Shown piece by piece: positions 16,797 through 24,671 of a stretch of DNA of 64,000 nucleotides; within the stretch, counting starts at the first letter, position 1; the number at the start of each line of letters is the position of its first letter. Position numbers and translations under genes: made by a program. The stretch is from BOG-994 sp049514215 (GTDB lineage Bacteria > Pseudomonadota > Gammaproteobacteria > Burkholderiales > Burkholderiaceae_D), in NCBI GenBank assembly GCA_049514215.1, contig JBEKVI010000017.1, positions 41,662-105,661 on the forward strand. The letters run 5' to 3'. The notes under the pieces are model-generated. The model saw nothing but the letters and a program-made list of their open reading frames with translations, made no database searches and was not told the DNA's origin.

Positions 16797-17144
16797 CTAC
16801 ATCGGCCAGACTGGCCTGACCTCGACCGTGCCATGGCTTGCGCCCGGACAGCGCGCTGCCCAGGATAGGGCCGCATCCAGATCGGGGACCTCGATCATGT
16901 AGAAGCCTCCCAGTTGCTCGCGCGTCTCGGCGTAGGGGCCATTGAGCACTTCGTTCTTCGATCCCCGCACCCGCACGGTCGTGGCCATGGTCGTGGGCTT
17001 GAGTCGCTCACCGCCTTGCAGTACGCCTGCTTTTTGCATGGATTCCGTGTATGCGCCATAGGCCGCGTGCCATTTTTCGGATTCGGCAGCGGGCATTTTC
17101 TCCCAGCCCGCCTCGTCGCTATAGATCAGCAGTAGATATTGCAT
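16797..17144 (-). CDS. DGPF/YCII-domain protein, partner of the ECF42 sigma
   Basis: This 115-residue protein opens with QYLLLIYSDEAGWEKMP. It contains LNGPYAETREQLGGFYMIEV, a slightly changed version (NGPY for DGPF) of the family motif, and ends DLDAALSWAARCPGASHGT with VEVRP. The ATG at 17144 has GGAG upstream and is preferred to the longer frame at 17204. DGPF proteins are regularly co-transcribed with ECF42 sigma factors; their biochemical role is unsettled. It is first in a two-gene operon. Confidence 0.88.
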   Translation of the reverse strand: MQYLLLIYSDEAGWEKMPAAESEKWHAAYGAYTESMQKAGVLQGGERLKPTTMATTVRVRGSKNEVLNGPYAETREQLGGFYMIEVPDLDAALSWAARCPGASHGTVEVRPVWPM

Positions 17145-17403
17145 CGCAATCTCCGTTTCGGGGTTGTCACAGGGCGAGCGCCCTGCCATGACAATGACGC
17201 CCAAAGGGTGCGCGCTTCGACATCGGGGGACAATTTTTTTTGTGGCATGCGCAACCCCACGGTCGCCAAAGCTAGGTCAGCCCTTGCGGGTCGGCGGCGG
17301 GCAGAAAAGGGTCTCCTGAGGTTGATTTCAAAAGAATCTATTCTTATAATTATGTACTTACATCACTAACCTAATGCGAATTCTTCGGAATCGTCAGCCT
17401 CGC
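17145..17403. other. Intergenic region with AT-rich patch
   Basis: It contains the promoter region of the DGPF/ECF42 operon (minus) and the 3' end of the next minus gene. An AT-rich patch at about 17325-17375 (TTCTTATAATTATGTACTTA) includes a good -10-like TATAAT at 17344-17349, but no matching -35 box in good position. No gene is seen. Confidence 0.3.
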
Positions 17404-18285
17404 CTAGTTCGTTCCGAACTGGTATTTGTGGTAGACGGCATCGGCTGCTCCGCTGCGCTTGACCTCTGTGAACGCGGATTGCAGCCGCGCCAGATCCTCG
17501 GGATTGCTACCTTTGCTCACCGCCAAAAAATGACCCAGGCCTTCGGTCACCTGGGTCAAACGGACGACGCTATTGTCCGGACCCATGCCGCGTGCCCGAT
17601 AAGCTGCGGACAGTTCGGTGTCGATGATGAGATCCACACGCCGCTGCGTCAGTTTCCACCAGACCGTTTCATCGTCCCGAGAGACATCCAGATTGAGTCC
17701 CGGCGAGAAGCCCAGCTTCTTGGCGATCGGCTCATAACCACCCTCGTGCGTGACCCCGAGCTGGTAGTGCATGGCGTCGGTTATGGAGTGAACCTCGACA
17801 TCGGCGCGCCGCGCGAGCTTGAACAAGAAGGAGCTTCCTGGCGCGATCGGCCCGACCCAATCGAAGAGCGCCTCGCGCTCTGGTCGTTTTAGCACCGTAA
17901 AGAGCAGCGTGTTTGGACGCTTGGATGCGGTCAGAAAAGCCTCAGACCAAGGCACGATCGAAATCGGCGCCTGCATGCGGGCCCGCTTGAGAATTAGTGC
18001 GATGAGTTCGGTCGAGTAGCCCGTGGGAGTCTGGTCGGCGTCGGCGTAGTTATAAGGCGGCCAATCTTCAGTGAGTGCAAGCCAAGGCTCGGAGGCTAGC
18101 TTGGTCTCTTCCGAGTTTTTCACCCGGCGGACCAAGTCCTTGAAGGGATTCAACATGGCGTATCCAGAGTCAACAACGGGCGGATTGTATCGCCCAACTG
18201 CGCAGTAGGACCCGAGCTGCATCAACTCTTCGGGATGAGGGGTGGGAGGCAAAGAACAGCGCAAGGAGCGCTCCTTGCAGCCCAC
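17404..18285 (-). CDS. Extracellular solute-binding protein family 3 (periplasmic binding fold), no obvious signal peptide
   Basis: The fold is that of family 3 solute-binding proteins: LTEDWPPYNYADADQTPTGY then STELIALILKRARM, a hinge region with FDWVGPIAPGSSFLFKLAR, and a second lobe QRRVDLIIDTELSAAYRARG. Relatives bind polar amino acids or act as polyamine or stress sensors. GTG at 18285 has AAGGAGG at ideal spacing, but the extension it gives is not a signal peptide. ATGs at 18222 and 18156 are alternatives. No ABC permease or ATPase gene adjoins it, so it may be an orphan. Confidence 0.75.
   Translation of the reverse strand: MGCKERSLRCSLPPTPHPEELMQLGSYCAVGRYNPPVVDSGYAMLNPFKDLVRRVKNSEETKLASEPWLALTEDWPPYNYADADQTPTGYSTELIALILKRARMQAPISIVPWSEAFLTASKRPNTLLFTVLKRPEREALFDWVGPIAPGSSFLFKLARRADVEVHSITDAMHYQLGVTHEGGYEPIAKKLGFSPGLNLDVSRDDETVWWKLTQRRVDLIIDTELSAAYRARGMGPDNSVVRLTQVTEGLGHFLAVSKGSNPEDLARLQSAFTEVKRSGAADAVYHKYQFGTN
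18261..18278. repeat. 18-bp perfect palindrome
   Basis: GCAAGGAGC joined to GCTCCTTGC is a perfect 18-bp palindrome. It lies between the strong ribosome site and the internal ATGs of the solute-binding gene, about 15 bases from a T-run on the plus strand. It could be an operator, or a hairpin in the leader mRNA if translation starts downstream. Confidence 0.5.
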
Positions 18286-18390
18286 TTCGCCCTCCTTTTT
18301 TTCGTATGGTGAAATAAAGCGGAAGGATGGAGAAAAAAGATATTCTGAAAAAAGTGGGGACTATTTGCGACCGGAAGGCGAATAGCCTCT

Positions 18391-19209
18391 ATGAAAGCCT
18401 ATTCGATGATTCCGACCCGGACCCATGACGACGCTCTTTTGGGAGTGCAAGGACTTTTCGGCGCCAGAGCGTGCGCGGTCACACCGGCATTCCTTAAGGC
18501 GCTCGTCGCCGATCCCGATCCAGAGGCGCGCGCGCCATTGTGCACCTACCTGACCGAGGCCGGGTTCGACGTCCACGAGGCCTCTACCGGACGCGAACTG
18601 TGTGCATTGCTCGATCAGGTCGTCCCGGATCTCGTTGTGCTCGATCTGAATCTACCCGATGAACATGGCTTGAAGACCTGTTGGCGAGTGCGGGGTTTAA
18701 GCGACGCGGCCATTGTCATGGTCACGAACCCGGACAATCGCCAGGCGGGGGTGTTGGGTCTGGAGACCGGTGCGGATGACTATCTGGTCAAGCCCTATAC
18801 GGCCCGGGAGCTTCTGGCCAGGACGCGCGCCATCTTGCGACGACGCAAGGTCTCAAAGGCGGCCTTGGGGCCGCCGGAACGCGCCGCCTGTTATCGTTTC
18901 GGCCCGTTCACCTTGTCGACCGCTCGCAGGGAGCTCGTCAGTCACGCTACACAGGAGCCCATCTCGATCACGGGCAGCGAATACCGGATTCTCAGCGTGC
19001 TTCTGGGCGCGCGCGGTAAGGTCATTTCAAAAGCCGAGTTGGCGCGCGTGCCGGGGCTCGACCGTGTCGTGATGTCGCACAATCTGGCCTCGACCGTCTA
19101 TCACCTGCGCCAGAAGCTGAAGGAGTTGGGGCCAGCGGCCGGGATCATTGGGACCGTACGTTCGGTCGGCTATGTTATCAAGGGTCACGTCGAGGTCAGT
19201 CATGAATGA
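18391..19209 (+). CDS. OmpR-family response regulator
   Basis: This 272-residue protein has a receiver domain (about 36-150). It shows Asp85 in DLVVLDLNLPDEHG, Thr112 in VMVTNPDN and Lys134 in DDYLVKPYTARELL. An OmpR winged helix follows (EYRILSVLLGARGKVISKAE, then VYHLRQKL). An extra N-terminal stretch of about 35 residues precedes the receiver. It is followed at once by an ECF sigma operon, which suggests that the regulator and the sigma factor act in one stress circuit. No kinase gene adjoins it. Confidence 0.9.
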   Translation: MKAYSMIPTRTHDDALLGVQGLFGARACAVTPAFLKALVADPDPEARAPLCTYLTEAGFDVHEASTGRELCALLDQVVPDLVVLDLNLPDEHGLKTCWRVRGLSDAAIVMVTNPDNRQAGVLGLETGADDYLVKPYTARELLARTRAILRRRKVSKAALGPPERAACYRFGPFTLSTARRELVSHATQEPISITGSEYRILSVLLGARGKVISKAELARVPGLDRVVMSHNLASTVYHLRQKLKELGPAAGIIGTVRSVGYVIKGHVEVSHE

Positions 19210-19245
19210 GTGCCAACGCCTGGGGAAGCGGGGAGCCTGGAAGGA

Positions 19246-19833
19246 ATGATATGGGCTAGCAAAGCAGCCGATGCAGAGCTCATGGCGCGGGTCGGTCGGG
19301 GAGACGAGCGGGCGTTCACGATCCTGTATCGACGTCACCAACGGCGCGTGTACGCTTTCGCGCTTCTTCTGACGGGCTCGGAGAGCATCGCTGCCGATGC
19401 GACACAGGAAGCGTTCATCGAGTTGCTCAAGGTGAGTTCTCGTTTCGATCCCGGCCAGGGAACACTGGTGGCGTGGCTGTGCGGGGTCGCGCGCAATTGC
19501 GTCAGGCGCCACCTGCGGGAATTCGATCTGCCCATCGCGCCCTCGGACGACCCGGAACCATGGACGGAGATGGCGCCCGAGACAGGTCAACCGCTTGCGG
19601 TACTCGAGCGCACCCGGGCCGCGGCGGCGGTGAAAAAAGGCCTGGCGCGCCTGGAACCCCACTACCGGGAGGTCGTGGTTCTGTGTGCCCTGCAGGAGTT
19701 CAGCTATGCCGAGGCGGCCTCCATCTGCGGCATCGAGGTCCATCTGGTCCGCTCGCGCCTCTCACGGGGCAAGGGTCGGCTGGCCGAACTGCTGCGCGAG
19801 TCCAGGAGCTGGTCCGAACGCTACGCCGCATGA
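19246..19833 (+). CDS. ECF sigma factor
   Basis: This 195-residue sigma-70 family protein has region 2 (DERAFTILYRRHQRRVYAFA, ADATQEAFIELLKVSSRFDP, VAWLCGVARNCVRRHLRE) and region 4 (LEPHYREVVVLCALQEFSYA, ICGIEVHLVRSRLSRGKGRL). The ATG at 19246 is preceded by GGGGAG ten bases upstream; a GTG at 19210 that abuts the upstream stop lacks a good site. It is in an operon with the OmpR regulator and two membrane or secreted proteins, which are the likely regulators or targets. Confidence 0.9.
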   Translation: MIWASKAADAELMARVGRGDERAFTILYRRHQRRVYAFALLLTGSESIAADATQEAFIELLKVSSRFDPGQGTLVAWLCGVARNCVRRHLREFDLPIAPSDDPEPWTEMAPETGQPLAVLERTRAAAAVKKGLARLEPHYREVVVLCALQEFSYAEAASICGIEVHLVRSRLSRGKGRLAELLRESRSWSERYAA

Positions 19834-19853
19834 AAAGTTACCAAGGAAACGTC

Positions 19854-20399
19854 ATGAGCAAGAATCCAGACGAGCATCAAGACCACGAATCCGCATGGCT
19901 TGCGACGGGACTGGCGGCGCTGCGCGAGGAGTTGCCGCGCCTGTCAGCGCCACGGACGCTGGAGCGCGAACTCAGAGCGCACCTCGCGGCGCACCGATTT
20001 TCGCAGAAGAAGGCGGCCTGGTGGCACACGCTCGTGGGCCAGTTTCTCGTTCCCGCGCTGGCTTTGGGCTGCGTCGTAGCCGCCTCCGTCCCCCTGGTCT
20101 CGCATTTTCTTCTGGGTTCCGAGATGAGTGCGGACGCGAGCGCGGAGAGCGCCCTTCTGACCCCGTTCTACGCGCTCGCCTCCAATGCCAGTGCGACGGC
20201 GCAGTCCGAGTCTCAGTCGAAGTCGCAGTCCCAGGGCGTCATCGTGGCCACCGAGTTGCCGCGCCAGGTGCTCCTGGATTTTGGCTTGCCGATGGATCCA
20301 GGGCTGGTGGGACAACCGGTCAAAGCCGACGTGCTGGTCGGCGCTGGGGGGGAAATTCTCGCCGTTCGGTTTTCAAATGAATCAGGAGATAGGAAGTGA
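19854..20399 (+). CDS. Putative membrane anti-sigma factor
   Basis: This 181-residue protein starts at an ATG with AAGGAAA upstream. A cytoplasmic N-terminal part of about 60 residues (ESAWLATGLAALREELPRLS) precedes one membrane helix (FLVPALALGCVVAASVPLVS). The outer part is Ser/Gln-rich with a conserved end (LPRQVLLDFGLPMDPGLVGQ). No zinc-binding anti-sigma (ZAS) motif is present. Position directly after an ECF sigma and the single-pass topology support an anti-sigma role. It may instead be a structural partner of the secreted protein that follows. Confidence 0.65.
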   Translation: MSKNPDEHQDHESAWLATGLAALREELPRLSAPRTLERELRAHLAAHRFSQKKAAWWHTLVGQFLVPALALGCVVAASVPLVSHFLLGSEMSADASAESALLTPFYALASNASATAQSESQSKSQSQGVIVATELPRQVLLDFGLPMDPGLVGQPVKADVLVGAGGEILAVRFSNESGDRK

Positions 20400-21499
20400 G
20401 TCGGATGAGTCGCTCTCGAGCATCGATTGGGGCGCCCGCGTGGGCCCTCTTGGTGGCGTCAGTTCTGTCGTTCAGTTTGCATACCCTTCCTTCGGCCGCG
20501 GCGGCGAGCGGTAGCGAAGTGCCCCCCGACCCTCCGCCCGAAGCCTCGCTAGGACCGCCGGGCGCGTCCGACGCCCGCTTCGCCTTCATGTCGTTTGCCA
20601 TGGCGAACGCCAGAATTGTCAAAGGGGCACCGTATAGCGCGTTGGCGGTTTCGGAGTTTCACCAGACCTTAAGCGACGGCAATCATATCGACCGATCGCG
20701 CACCACGTTACTCTTTCGCGATGGCGAGGGCCGCACGCGCCAGGAGACGATGGGCACCCATCCCATGATCTTTTTGAACGACGTCACGAGCGGGCGTCGC
20801 TATGTCTTGGACCCGGCGCGCAAAACCGCGCTTCTTCTGAGCCCCGATGGCCATGGCCCAGCACCGGAGAACTCCGGGCCGGGGATGTTGGGCTCGGTGG
20901 GCGCCGTTTTTCATCGCACCTTTAATCGCATCGCGGTCGCGACCGGTCTTTCGGATCCCGACCCGATTGAGCAGGGTCGGCCCGCGCCCGACGTGCCCCA
21001 GGTCGGTGGCTTTCACGGCCCGGAGCCAGCGGGGGACTTCCACACCTTCGGGCCTCCACCCGGGCCGCCTCCCGGAGGTGCTCCGCCAGGTCCACCGCCA
21101 GGTCCTCCTCCCCCTGGGCTGGGCCCTGACCTGGGTCCTTTGCCGACGCTGCCCCTTGTTCTTCGGGAGGCGCGCGGACCGGGAACAGTGTCCTCGCTCG
21201 GCTCCAAGGAGTTCGACGGGGTACGCGCCGACGGCACGCGCACCACCTGGACCATTGCTGCCGGTCAGATCGGCAACGAGAAACCGATCGTTCTGACCTC
21301 TGACCAGTGGTACGCTCCCGACCTGTTGCTGGTCGTGGCCACGCGCGATTCGGATCCCCGTGACGGCGAAACCCTGTATCAGGTCAGGGACCTCAAACGC
21401 AGCGAACCCTCCCCGGAACTGTTCGCCGTTCCCCCTGACTACACGGTCACCTCCGGAGTCAGTCCCATGGGACACCCGGGGACGTCACGCGTGAAATAA
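20396..21499 (+). CDS. Secreted proline-rich protein of the sigma operon
   Basis: This 367-residue protein starts at GTG 20396, overlapping the preceding stop (GTGA), with AGGAG 7 bases upstream. A signal peptide (APAWALLVASVLSFSLHTL, then PSAAAA) is followed by a globular segment. Next comes a Gly/Pro linker of repeated GPPPG units (about residues 220-245) and a C-terminal domain ending in VPPDYTVTSG. Related secreted proteins are common in ECF operons and are presumed envelope-stress effectors; no activity is known. It is the last gene of the unit. Confidence 0.75.
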   Translation: MSRMSRSRASIGAPAWALLVASVLSFSLHTLPSAAAASGSEVPPDPPPEASLGPPGASDARFAFMSFAMANARIVKGAPYSALAVSEFHQTLSDGNHIDRSRTTLLFRDGEGRTRQETMGTHPMIFLNDVTSGRRYVLDPARKTALLLSPDGHGPAPENSGPGMLGSVGAVFHRTFNRIAVATGLSDPDPIEQGRPAPDVPQVGGFHGPEPAGDFHTFGPPPGPPPGGAPPGPPPGPPPPGLGPDLGPLPTLPLVLREARGPGTVSSLGSKEFDGVRADGTRTTWTIAAGQIGNEKPIVLTSDQWYAPDLLLVVATRDSDPRDGETLYQVRDLKRSEPSPELFAVPPDYTVTSGVSPMGHPGTSRVK

Positions 21500-21530
21500 C
21501 CTCCAACGAGGAAGAGCGAGCAATCTCATA

Positions 21531-21556
21531 ATTTACATTACAAATGATGTGTAAAT
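21531..21556. repeat. Inverted repeat in AT-rich spacer before acylphosphatase
   Basis: ATTTACA (21531-21537) and TGTAAAT (21550-21556) have 7-bp arms 12 bases apart, in a strongly AT-rich stretch (TATATATG follows) that is unlike the surrounding DNA. It may be an operator or promoter for the acylphosphatase gene. Confidence 0.4.
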
Positions 21557-21600
21557 ATTTGATATATATGAATCTATGAGGGTGCCTGCGGGCAGCCGCG

Positions 21601-21882
21601 GTGTCTGACTTGCTCCGTCGCTATCGTGTCGAGGGGATCGTCCAGGGCGTGGGATTTCGCTGGTTCGTCCAGCGCGAGGCCGAATCCTTGAACCTGGCCG
21701 GATGGGTGCGCAACACGACCGACGGGGCAGTGGAGGTTCTGGCAGCAGGCCCTGCCGAGTCCTTGGACCTTCTTGTTCAGCATCTGTCCCACGGTCCCAA
21801 GGCGAGCCGCGTGACCAAGGTTACGCAGGAGCCTGGCGTGGAAGGCGAGACGCCCCCAACGGGGCCCTTTCGGATCCGCTAG
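21601..21882 (+). CDS. acyP: Acylphosphatase
   Basis: This 93-residue protein starts at GTG. It contains the acylphosphatase signature GIVQGVGFRWFVQ with catalytic Arg20, and Asn38 in GWVRNTTDGAVEV, both required for hydrolysis of carboxyl-phosphate bonds. The length is usual for the family. It acts on acyl phosphates such as carbamoyl phosphate or 1,3-bisphosphoglycerate. It is monocistronic and convergent with nikR. Confidence 0.92.
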   Translation: MSDLLRRYRVEGIVQGVGFRWFVQREAESLNLAGWVRNTTDGAVEVLAAGPAESLDLLVQHLSHGPKASRVTKVTQEPGVEGETPPTGPFRIR

Positions 21883-21911
21883 CTGTACCGGGCGCCCAGG
21901 CTCCGCGCGGG

Positions 21912-21925
21912 CCCGCGTTCGCGGG
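21912..21925. terminator. GC hairpin between acyP and nikR
   Basis: CCCGCG (21912-21917) pairs with CGCGGG (21920-21925) around TT in the 45-base gap between convergent genes. No T-run follows on either strand, so termination is only suggested. Confidence 0.3.
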
Positions 21926-21927
21926 GC

Positions 21928-22413
21928 TTAGACCTTGGGCTTGAAGTGCCGATGGACCAGACGGTCCCGTGCTGGTGCCTTCTTCACCACGTGATAGTGA
22001 GGCTGTCCCTCAGGCTCGACCGAAATCAGATTCAGCTTGCCGTGCCGCACACCGCGTTCGGCGATGAGGGCCTCGGCGAATTGACGCACTGCTGAAGTTG
22101 GCCCCTTCAGGATGACGCTTTCCAGACAGTTTTCGTGGTCGAGGTGAGCGTGCATGGTGGAAACTGCGAGGTCATGATAGTTGTGCTGCAGCTGCACCAG
22201 CCGGGCCGCCAGTTCCCGTTCGTGGTGATTGTAGACGTAGCTTAGGTTGCCAACGCAGTAGCGCGCCTTGTCCTGGCCGAAACGGTCGGACTCGAGTTGG
22301 GCTCTGAGCACGTCACGCACCGCCTCGGAACGGTTTCGGTACCCTCTTTGCGCGATCAGGCGGTCGAAAGCCTCGGCCAGTTCTTCGTCGAGCGAGATTG
22401 TAAAGCGTTCCAT
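21928..22413 (-). CDS. nikR: Nickel-responsive regulator NikR
   Basis: This 161-residue protein has an N-terminal ribbon-helix-helix (ERFTISLDEELAEAFDRLIA) and a C-terminal ACT-like domain. The high-affinity nickel site is intact: His77, His88, His90 and Cys96 in QLQHNYHDLAVSTMHAHLD and ENCLE match E. coli His76, His87, His89 and Cys95 with a shift of one residue. It represses nickel uptake genes when nickel is ample. No nik transporter is in the window, but a urease operon lies about 35 kb away, so nickel homeostasis is relevant here. Confidence 0.93.
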   Translation of the reverse strand: MERFTISLDEELAEAFDRLIAQRGYRNRSEAVRDVLRAQLESDRFGQDKARYCVGNLSYVYNHHERELAARLVQLQHNYHDLAVSTMHAHLDHENCLESVILKGPTSAVRQFAEALIAERGVRHGKLNLISVEPEGQPHYHVVKKAPARDRLVHRHFKPKV

Positions 22414-22532
22414 GACAGGTATCCGAAGGTGGACATGAAGGCGTCAACGGCGAAGGCGCGCCGGGCCTACCATTCTACGACCCGGGTTTGCGCTGCGGGG
22501 TAGCCCGCTCCTTTCGCCTGCTGGCGGTGGGC

Positions 22533-23942
22533 CTAGCGCCAGATCGGCGCATCGCTTCCCAGGGGGACGCTCGGGAGCTCCCAGCGCGCCGCGGTTCGCT
22601 CCATCTGGGCGGCATGGCGTACTGCCTCGAGGCTTCCGAAGCCGGAAGCGGAGCGCTCAATGACGTCGCGCACATCGGCAAAGGGCGGATCCGCCGCAGC
22701 AAGCCCCGCAGGCTCGCGACCCAAGCTGCGAAGCCAATGGCCGCAGCGTGCCAGGGAGAGCTCTACGTGCCAGCTTTGGCCCTGTTCCGCTTGACGCATG
22801 AGCGCCACACAAGTCGCAAGCGCCATCAAATATCCCGCGCTGTGATCGAGCGCCTGCGCCGGCAGAGGTCTGGGGCGCTGTGGTTGTGGGCTGCCCTCTG
22901 CCGCCTCGGCCTCAGCCCAGTTGATACCGCTGGCCATCTGCACGAGGGAGTCGAATCCGCGCCGCGACGCCCAAGGCCCGGCGCTCCCATAGGCGGATAG
23001 CGAGACGTAGACGATCCCGGGAGAAAGCTCGGCAACACGCTCGGGACCAAAACCCAGCGCCGACAGGCTCCCGGGACGGTAACCTTGTATGAAGACGTCG
23101 GCCTCGCGCACGAGCGACTCCAGAGTGGACCGCCCCCCCGTGGTCTTCAGGTCAAGATAGCAAGAGCGCTTGCCTCGCCCCGTATCGAGGACCAAAGGCA
23201 TGATCGACGGAAGGTGAGGCGATGTGACGTGAAGGACATCTGCGCCGTGGGCGGCCAGGGCGCGCGCGCAGACCGGTCCGGCAATGATGCGCGTCAGATC
23301 GAGCACGCGGATGCCGCCCAAGGGCCGGGGGGAACGTCCGTAGTCTTTCGGGGGGGCTAGACCAATCGGATGGTGATTAAACAGTGACCCGGCGGCCACC
23401 GCACGCCCCTGCTCATGTTCGTCCCACTCGGCGAAGGTGCGAGCCATCGCGACGCACAGGCCGCGTTCGGAGGCTGCGTCCTCGAACTCCTCGGCGCGCC
23501 ACTTTTCCAATGCGTGGGCTACGGCGTCCTTGTCGTAGGCGCATCCGAGCAAGGCGAGCACACCGTCCCGATGATGGGGAAAATTGGTATGCAGCCGCAC
23601 CCAGCGTCCGTCACCGCACCTGTAGACACCGGCGATCTTGTCCCAGATCTCAGGAAGAGGTTGCTGATCGAGGCGCAGATAGCGCTCGCTACGAAATTCG
23701 AGCGCCGCATGGCGCATCGGCACGCGTACCCGCTGGCGTTTTCCGCCCCGCACCTTCCACAACTCGGCCGCCGCCAAGGCGGCAGCGCCAATGCTGACCT
23801 GCGCGACAGTGCCCACGGCGAACGACGAGGGAAGCGCAGGTTCCGCTCCCAGCAGTTCCACATAGTCGAGCGCCGTCTCGGCAAGCGCAAGCTCGCGCCA
23901 CAGGGTGGTCAGCGCGGCGCGGGGCGCCTGAAAGGTTGTCAT
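22533..23942 (-). CDS. CaiB/BaiF-type (family III) CoA-transferase, two-domain
   Basis: This 469-residue protein has an N-terminal domain (about 1-200) related to the large domain of CoA-transferases but lacking its start motif. A second domain begins at about 208 with PLGGIRVLDLTRIIAGPVCA and contains GRGKRSCYLDLKTT, READVFIQGYRPGSLSALGF and YVSLSAYGSAGPWASRRGFD. It moves CoA between carboxylic acids and acyl-CoA. The donor and acceptor are unknown. No acyl-CoA dehydrogenase or ligase is adjacent. The arrangement resembles the fused CoA-transferases seen in some aromatic or carnitine-like routes. Confidence 0.85.
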   Translation of the reverse strand: MTTFQAPRAALTTLWRELALAETALDYVELLGAEPALPSSFAVGTVAQVSIGAAALAAAELWKVRGGKRQRVRVPMRHAALEFRSERYLRLDQQPLPEIWDKIAGVYRCGDGRWVRLHTNFPHHRDGVLALLGCAYDKDAVAHALEKWRAEEFEDAASERGLCVAMARTFAEWDEHEQGRAVAAGSLFNHHPIGLAPPKDYGRSPRPLGGIRVLDLTRIIAGPVCARALAAHGADVLHVTSPHLPSIMPLVLDTGRGKRSCYLDLKTTGGRSTLESLVREADVFIQGYRPGSLSALGFGPERVAELSPGIVYVSLSAYGSAGPWASRRGFDSLVQMASGINWAEAEAAEGSPQPQRPRPLPAQALDHSAGYLMALATCVALMRQAEQGQSWHVELSLARCGHWLRSLGREPAGLAAADPPFADVRDVIERSASGFGSLEAVRHAAQMERTAARWELPSVPLGSDAPIWR

Positions 23943-24098
23943 GAGGCAGACAGGATAAAGGGCGATCGAGGGCGCGTCGGCTGCGGCAGCGGCGAACCCC
24001 GATTACACGCGCTTGAACGAGGCGCGTCAAATTCGAGCGCTTTGCTCCCTTTTAACCCCAGCATGGGCGTCCGCTCGTTTATCCATTAGACTCGCCCG

Positions 24099-24671
24099 AT
24101 GCACGAGGACATGACGGACGAGGCACTGATGTGCGCTTACCGGGATGGCGATCCGCATGCGTTTGAGGTCTTGTTCTTGCGACACCGCTCGGCCTTCTAT
24201 CGCTACCTCCTGCGCCAGTCCTCGGCGAGCGTGGCCGAGGAGCTTTCGCAGGACTGCTGGATGAAGCTGATCGGCGCGCGCAAAAGCTACGAGGTCAGTG
24301 CGAAGTTCACGACCTGGCTCTATCGCATCGGTCACAATCGTCTCATCGATCATTTTCGCGCCACCGACCGGTCCGCTTTGGCGAGTTACGCCAATGAAGA
24401 GGATTTGCAAGCGGTCCTCGAGTCCGTGCCGGAGACTGCGCACCGCGAACCGCAAAATCAGCTGGAAACGGGACAGCTCGCCCGCCGGCTTGCGCGGGCG
24501 CTGCGGGACCTGCCGGCTTCGCAGCGGGAGGCCTTTTTGCTGCAGTACGAGGGAAACCTGACCGTCGAGGAGATTGCCACAGCCACCGGAGTGGGGCGCG
24601 AGACGGCCAAAAGCCGTCTGCGTTATGCGCTCGCAACTCTGCGGCGAGCGCTGGCAGAAGAGATCCCATGA
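24099..24671 (+). CDS. ECF sigma factor
   Basis: This 190-residue protein has sigma region 2 (DPHAFEVLFLRHRSAFYRYL, VAEELSQDCWMKLIGARKSY, KFTTWLYRIGHNRLIDHFR) and region 4 (LPASQREAFLLQYEGNLTVE, IATATGVGRETAKSRLRYA). It is the first gene of a three-gene unit. Its stop overlaps the next start (ATGA at 24668), so the membrane protein that follows is probably its anti-sigma or regulator. An alternative ATG lies four codons in, at 24111. Confidence 0.9.
   Translation: MHEDMTDEALMCAYRDGDPHAFEVLFLRHRSAFYRYLLRQSSASVAEELSQDCWMKLIGARKSYEVSAKFTTWLYRIGHNRLIDHFRATDRSALASYANEEDLQAVLESVPETAHREPQNQLETGQLARRLARALRDLPASQREAFLLQYEGNLTVEEIATATGVGRETAKSRLRYALATLRRALAEEIP

Noticed and set aside
21119..21160. Collagen-like or repeat protein at the GPPPG stretch
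   Set aside because: The GPPPG run is only about 25 residues inside a globular secreted protein, so it is a linker rather than a structural repeat protein.
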